Shown here piece by piece: positions 59,335 through 64,000 of a DNA stretch of 64,000 nt (within the stretch, counting starts at the first letter, position 1; the number at the start of each line of letters is the position of its first letter). Both the position numbers and the translations under genes were made by a program. The stretch lies in contig NC_067204.1 of NCBI RefSeq assembly GCF_026262505.1, positions 22,537,300 to 22,601,299 on the forward strand, in the 5' to 3' direction. This stretch comes from Trichomonas vaginalis G3. Taxonomy: Eukaryota; Parabasalia; Trichomonadida; Trichomonadidae. The notes under the pieces are model-generated. The model did not search any database. It saw only the letters and a program-made list of their open reading frames with translations, and had not been told where the DNA came from.

Positions 59335-62040
59335 TTACTTCTTTTCTGGTCTCATTGCGTGAAGTTCGTTGTGCAATGCCTGAAGACCGTATCTAAGATT
59401 AGCGTGTCTCCACAACTTCTCCATTCCGTCGAAGAAAGTGTATTGAACAGGCATTCTCCAGTCAACATCATCTCCATTTGCAGGCTGTGTTGTTTGTTCA
59501 TTTGCTTGGACAGGAGGAATTTGAGGAGGAGGAAGTTGAGAACTGTGAGAAACTGATTTCTTCTTTCTCTTTGAAACTTTCTTCTTCTTCTTGTGATCTT
59601 CTTCGTTGTTTGCGTTGCTGCTCTTCTGGGATGCTCCTTCAGCTGTCTTTGATGATGAAAATGACTCTTTCTTCACCGTTACTTTCTTCGGTTTGTCGTC
59701 ATCTTCGCTGTCATTTTCACTGGGAACATCTAAGACATATGTGGAGATTTCACCAAGTTCTGAAGTATCTGGGAGAATGGACTCGAGGTTCTCTTCAAGA
59801 CTGACATCTTTGTCTTCTTCTTTTGTCTCGGATTTCGCTGTTTTCCGCTTTTTACCTTGACTTGCTGAAGAAGATTTCGGATGCATTGGCTCTTCTTTGC
59901 GGGAATCTTCAGGAAGAATGGTGTTCGACTTGCGAATTGTTTTCTTCTTCTTTTTCTTCGTTGTTGACTCTCCATCGGCTTGGGAATTCGACTCAACATT
60001 TGATGCTCGACTTGCGCGAGGTTTCTTGGACTTTGGCTTGGATTCTGCTATGTCCTTTTCGATCTCAATGTTGTCAAGAGTGTACATTTCGGTGATTTCT
60101 TCGGCTGGAGGAGGGGATACAAATAAAATCGACTCGCGAAGATAACTTGGGAACTGGGGAGTTGGGTTATCGTGGTAGATGTAAAATGGAGCATCAAATG
60201 GAGATGCGGTTGGAGCGGATTGGAACATAAGATTTGATTTCACTTTTTCGACCATTTCTTGGGAGATTTTTCCTCTGTGAAGAAGTGTTTCGATGTCTGA
60301 TGCTGGGAAAGAGACAGCAGCGTTGGTTACGCTCTTCGTGCATGAATTTAATAATTCCATCAAAGATTCAGGAGATTCTGGTTCACAACCATCGAAAACA
60401 ATGCTTTCTATAGCAGATCTGCCGTTAATCAAGGTTCTAATGGCGTCAATTGAGACATTTCCTCCTTTATTTCCGCTGATGTCCAAATATTTAATTGTTT
60501 TGGCTGATTCAACAGCAACTAAAATATTTGCGACAAAATTACCCATAAAAGAGGTTGAATTACCCTTGAGAATAAGAGATTTAAGGGTATTGCACTTAGA
60601 TAAGTAATTTGCGAAGGATTGCATGGGTTCTTTCTCCTGTTGGATGAAGCAGCCACTCAAGTCAAGGTGAACAAGCTCTTTGTTCTTAGCTAAAAAGTCA
60701 AATAACCTGTTATGAACTGGATTTGAGGTCCAAACTAAAGAATGGAGGCCGGTAAACTTGGTCTGTCTGAAGTATGAGAATAAACGGATCCATTCGTCGG
60801 TCGTTGCGTCAGCATCTGACAAAGATAAATGTAATCCTTGTTTATTACTATGAGTAAGGGTCTGGATGAACTCAGGAAGTGTCTTTTCGCCCCATGTGAC
60901 ACTATTTATCATTACATGGCAAATTGTGGGCGAAATTCTCAAAGATCTTGGCGTAGAAGACTTACAAGCGTTGAAACTGAGGTTTATTGACTTCAGACCA
61001 GCTGCTTGTTTCGATGTGAGGTTGGCTGCGACTTGGGAAATGTCTAAATTGCAATTTGCCAAAGATAACATTTGAAGATTTGGACAAAATTGAAGAATAG
61101 CCTTAACATCGGGTTTTGATGTCTTATCTAAGTTGAGATATGATAATTGCTGGCCAATATTTTTACCTAAAAACGTATTCAAGAAATATTCGTTTGATTC
61201 CGGAGAAACAGCACGTTTCAGACCTAAGCTTGTAATACCTTTCTCTTTGAGAGTATCTGAGAGTATCTCAAGATTGCGCGCTGTCATTCTTGAGTCTGTA
61301 AATGTTAATCCCTTTAAATTTAAGTTTTTGTTGGCTTCAATGTTATGTAAGTATCTATCAAAGTTCTTTGTGATCGAACCTTCAACTTCGATGTGCTCTA
61401 CGTTGCTTTGTTCTGCAATAAAATTGCAAATTTTTCCGTAAGAATCAACTCGTGAAATAGAAGGAATGATAATTTCTTTAACGCTCGAACATAAAGATAA
61501 TGAGTCTAAAATTAATGGAATTGCGTTTGTTGGGTCAGGGAATTTGGAAAGTGAAGCAATTTGCTCTTGATATGTTAAAAATCGTTTGAAATATGAGTAT
61601 GTGCTTGCACTTAGTCTCGATGGTGATGAGTTTGACTTTTCCTGAAGACGAATTAGACAACTAATTCCAGTTGGTTGCGGATTTATACCTTTTGCAGGGA
61701 TAAACTCAGCAGATTTCAGTTCTGTAGGTAGTAAAATTCTTGGAAGAATATCGCATATTGCATTGTAAAGCTTATTCATTTGAGGAGAAACAAAATTAAA
61801 TTTCATTTTGCCGAATGAAATTAAAAGAGTATCACCTGTATTCTTTATTTTAGCAAGATTGAACCATGAAAAACTTTTGATAGAATCCGGTTGGTTCATG
61901 ATTAGTTGTTCAAAATTTGTGTTTGAAACTAATAAAAAGCAATCCTTTTTTACATAGGAAGTAATGACTTCTTTTGCTTGAATAATACAGCGAACTGTTT
62001 GACCTCTTTTAATAGCGTTAAACGCAAATCTCCCCTCCAT
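59335..62040 (-). CDS. CARMIL-like PH plus leucine-rich-repeat protein, paralogue 2
   Basis: 901 aa. A PH-like N-terminus (VRCIIQAKEVITSYVKKDCF, LLVSNTNFEQLIMNQ), LRRs from about 190 to 590 (QLSYLNLDKTSKPDVKAILQF, LHSLVWTSNPVHN, LVHLDLSGCF), then a long Lys/Ser/Glu-rich disordered stretch, a Pro-rich LPPPQIPPVQ and a conserved C-terminal block (DWRMPVQYTFFDGMEKLW). The LRR block DADATTDEW is shared exactly in kind with the gene at 42476. The family order suggests actin-cytoskeleton control. The polyproline could recruit profilin or SH3 proteins; that is inference. Convergent with the long ankyrin gene. Confidence 0.78.
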   Translation of the reverse strand: MEGRFAFNAIKRGQTVRCIIQAKEVITSYVKKDCFLLVSNTNFEQLIMNQPDSIKSFSWFNLAKIKNTGDTLLISFGKMKFNFVSPQMNKLYNAICDILPRILLPTELKSAEFIPAKGINPQPTGISCLIRLQEKSNSSPSRLSASTYSYFKRFLTYQEQIASLSKFPDPTNAIPLILDSLSLCSSVKEIIIPSISRVDSYGKICNFIAEQSNVEHIEVEGSITKNFDRYLHNIEANKNLNLKGLTFTDSRMTARNLEILSDTLKEKGITSLGLKRAVSPESNEYFLNTFLGKNIGQQLSYLNLDKTSKPDVKAILQFCPNLQMLSLANCNLDISQVAANLTSKQAAGLKSINLSFNACKSSTPRSLRISPTICHVMINSVTWGEKTLPEFIQTLTHSNKQGLHLSLSDADATTDEWIRLFSYFRQTKFTGLHSLVWTSNPVHNRLFDFLAKNKELVHLDLSGCFIQQEKEPMQSFANYLSKCNTLKSLILKGNSTSFMGNFVANILVAVESAKTIKYLDISGNKGGNVSIDAIRTLINGRSAIESIVFDGCEPESPESLMELLNSCTKSVTNAAVSFPASDIETLLHRGKISQEMVEKVKSNLMFQSAPTASPFDAPFYIYHDNPTPQFPSYLRESILFVSPPPAEEITEMYTLDNIEIEKDIAESKPKSKKPRASRASNVESNSQADGESTTKKKKKKTIRKSNTILPEDSRKEEPMHPKSSSASQGKKRKTAKSETKEEDKDVSLEENLESILPDTSELGEISTYVLDVPSENDSEDDDKPKKVTVKKESFSSSKTAEGASQKSSNANNEEDHKKKKKVSKRKKKSVSHSSQLPPPQIPPVQANEQTTQPANGDDVDWRMPVQYTFFDGMEKLWRHANLRYGLQALHNELHAMRPEKK

Positions 62041-62561
62041 AGATGATTCCTATATCAAGTCACTTTTTTTTGCGTTTATTTGCATATTTCTGCGAGCAGT
62101 TGCGCGCAGGTAGAATGCGCTATATTAAGGGGGTAATAATTAGATTTACTTGGAAAAACTAATGGGAAAACAAAATAACATATTGATTTTAATCCGGTAG
62201 TTAGGAAAACAACATTATTCTCTATAGGGTATCACTATGTTATTCATTAAGAAAAAATGTCTTGCAATTGAAAAAATATGCAATAATTTTATAAATCCTT
62301 TCGAAGTGCTGGACTGCTTGTTTGATATTCCTCGTATCCAATGAAATTGAAAGAACCTTGAGGAAATATATATATATAAGTTTAACTTAGCAAATTACGC
62401 TTTTAACATAATTATCTGGATGAAAATATTATTGATTTAGACATTCATGTTGTTATTGTGTTATTTCGTATCTACAAACTTAATCAAAATACATAAATGA
62501 AATCCGAAATCTTTGTGATCAGTGTTTTCTCACAGATATAATGTAGCTTTTATTTTTCCAA
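62041..62561. other. Intergenic region
   Basis: Left part is unique, with GTCACTTTTT at 62059-62068 (AAAAAGTGAC on the strand of the CARMIL-like gene). The right part, from 62415, belongs to the duplicated segment shared with 56615. Confidence 0.7.
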
Positions 62562-63570
62562 ATGAATTTTAAAGATGTTTTAAATGATAAAATTGAATCG
62601 TATCTTTATAAAAAATTATTAATGTCTGATCAAGACACTCACCCAAATAAGTACATTGAATTGCGAAGTATGTGTAAATACTATATCGATTCATATAATG
62701 CATTGTATCAGCTGAAAACTGAAAAAGAAGAAGAAATAAACAAGATTTACAAAATTCTCAAAACAGAATTGATTGATTCAAAGGAACGTCTTCCTCATAC
62801 TATTATAAATGACATTTTATGTATCATTCAGTTTAATAATCGCTATACAAAGACTTATTTATCTCTTGCTAAACTCATATATGATGATTATCAAGTAAAC
62901 GAGGAAATCTATGTTCTATTAGAAATTGGATACTTATTTTATAAAGAATATGGAATTAAATTAAACAAATGGGACGATTTCGAAACATTTGAATTTGAAA
63001 ATCTGAATATCCATTTCGAAGATACAATTTACCGAGCAATTATGTATAATGACTTAGAAAGATTCATCTTCTTCACCGAAATCGAAGGATTTGATAAAGA
63101 TCAAAAACTTAATTGCTATTTATATCCAGATTATTGTGGAGGATATTCATTACTTGAATTATGTTGTTACCATGGAGCCGTTGATTGTTTCAAGTTATTG
63201 AGAACGAAATTTAACTCAGAAATAACTGAAACATGTCTAGAATTATCATTTTTAGGCGGAAATCCAGAGATCATGAGTAAATGTTTGAAATTTCAAAAAC
63301 CAAATCAAGAATGCATGAAACATGCATTCATTTCACACAACATTGATTTTGTTACATTCTTGTTGAATGAATACAATTTAGAGATCAATTTAAATTATTG
63401 TGAATGGTATAATAATCTGGAATCATTTTTAGTTTATTTTGATCAAACTAATGATGTTAACAAATGCTTTCTTTATTCCGCAAGGCTCAATATTCCATCA
63501 TTACTCGAATACTTCCTTTCACATGGTGTGAATATCAATGAAAAATATCAAAATGGAAAAACTGCTCTTC
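62415..63570 (+). repeat. Duplicated segment, copy 2
   Basis: Copy of 56615-57770 at +5800 bp. Known differences include one Glu-to-Lys codon and a few silent changes. Confidence 0.92.
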
Positions 63571-63836
63571 ATATTGCGGCTCTATTTAATAGCAAAGAAA
63601 CAGCCAAACTTCTTATTTCACATGGTATAAATATCAATGAAAAAGATAAATACGGACAAACCACTCTTCATTTGGCAGCAAGTCACAATAGTAAAGAAAC
63701 AGCTGAACTTCTTATTTCACATGGTATAAATATCAATGAAAGAGATAATTATGGAAAAACCGCTCTTCATTTTGCAGCACGTTATAATTGTAAAAAAACA
63801 GCCGAACTTCTTATTTCACATGGTTTAAAGGATTAG
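62562..63836 (+). CDS. DUF3447 plus short ankyrin-repeat protein
   Basis: 424 aa. The first 315 residues are about 99 percent identical to the protein at 56762 (MSKCL in place of MSECL), but only three to four ankyrin repeats follow before LISHGLKD and the stop. The alternative start MSDQDTHPNKY lies at 62622. A recent duplicate whose repeat number then changed by unequal exchange among 99-bp units. Confidence 0.9.
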   Translation: MNFKDVLNDKIESYLYKKLLMSDQDTHPNKYIELRSMCKYYIDSYNALYQLKTEKEEEINKIYKILKTELIDSKERLPHTIINDILCIIQFNNRYTKTYLSLAKLIYDDYQVNEEIYVLLEIGYLFYKEYGIKLNKWDDFETFEFENLNIHFEDTIYRAIMYNDLERFIFFTEIEGFDKDQKLNCYLYPDYCGGYSLLELCCYHGAVDCFKLLRTKFNSEITETCLELSFLGGNPEIMSKCLKFQKPNQECMKHAFISHNIDFVTFLLNEYNLEINLNYCEWYNNLESFLVYFDQTNDVNKCFLYSARLNIPSLLEYFLSHGVNINEKYQNGKTALHIAALFNSKETAKLLISHGININEKDKYGQTTLHLAASHNSKETAELLISHGININERDNYGKTALHFAARYNCKKTAELLISHGLKD

Positions 63837-64000
63837 TATTTCTATATAAGATGCTTATTGTTTAAGGGGGCACTACGAGGATTAAAAAGGAAAATAGAGA
63901 AAATTGTTTGATAGTTACAAGAACTAATGATTCTGCGTTTGAAATAGCTACTTTGTTTAAGTTTAGACTGTTGCAAAGTCAAAATTGTGATTTGTATTTT

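Noticed and set aside
59478-60145. Plus-strand open frames opposite the CARMIL-like tail
   Set aside because: They arise from the low-complexity Lys/Ser/Glu tail of the minus-strand gene and lack domain similarity or start context.

Overview
The window looks like nuclear DNA of a trichomonad parasite, most likely Trichomonas vaginalis. The reasons are: AT-rich DNA with apparently intronless genes on both strands; several DUF3447 plus ankyrin proteins; TCA-Y-W initiator-like sequences a few bases before start codons; a Tvmar1-type mariner; and a complete-length Polinton (Maverick). All of these are hallmarks of the T. vaginalis genome. The species call rests on gene content, not on a database match.

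Layout. 1-2505: a satellite of about 20.5 tandem 122-bp units, each able to fold into two hairpins. 2.6-7.5 kb: ordinary host genes (GT61-like glycosyltransferase, NTF2-fold protein, Cdc25-type phosphatase, multi-span membrane protein). 7.7-41.2 kb: an ankyrin gene array on the minus strand. It holds one intact gene (7733-9247) and three near-identical copies A, B and C that share the same premature TAA codon. A and B look like chimeras made by unequal crossing over: a gene-1-like 5' end joined to a C-like body. Each repeated spacer carries a decayed tRNA-Ser(GCU)-like sequence. Copy C was later hit by a 1304-bp mariner, and the spacer between B and C was hit by a 23.6-kb Polinton.

The Polinton (14406-37994) has 63-bp terminal inverted repeats that begin with 25 A residues, and a TTAATG target duplication. 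It is complete end to end but is a fossil, with roughly 15-25 breaks spread over many genes. Recognisable parts are a capsid-protein candidate, a penton-like candidate, an SF3/D5-like helicase, an A32/FtsK-like packaging ATPase, an HNH-type nuclease domain, a protein-primed family B DNA polymerase, a retroviral-type integrase, two short MG-F-G amphipathic proteins, a Dam-like adenine methylase and, unexpectedly, a gene with the signature motifs of phage tail-fibre/tail-collar tips.

41.9-64 kb: host housekeeping and paralogous genes. These are two CARMIL-like PH plus leucine-rich-repeat proteins, ankyrin proteins (two share a duplicated 5' half exactly 5800 bp apart), a 7-8 span membrane protein, a 14-3-3 protein, YTM1/WDR12, a methionyl-tRNA synthetase with a bacterial/mitochondrial-type core behind a GST-like domain, and a small stand-alone WNK/OSR1 C-terminal-type domain. 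A start-proximal AAAAAGTG-A/T-CA motif recurs upstream of both host and Polinton genes.
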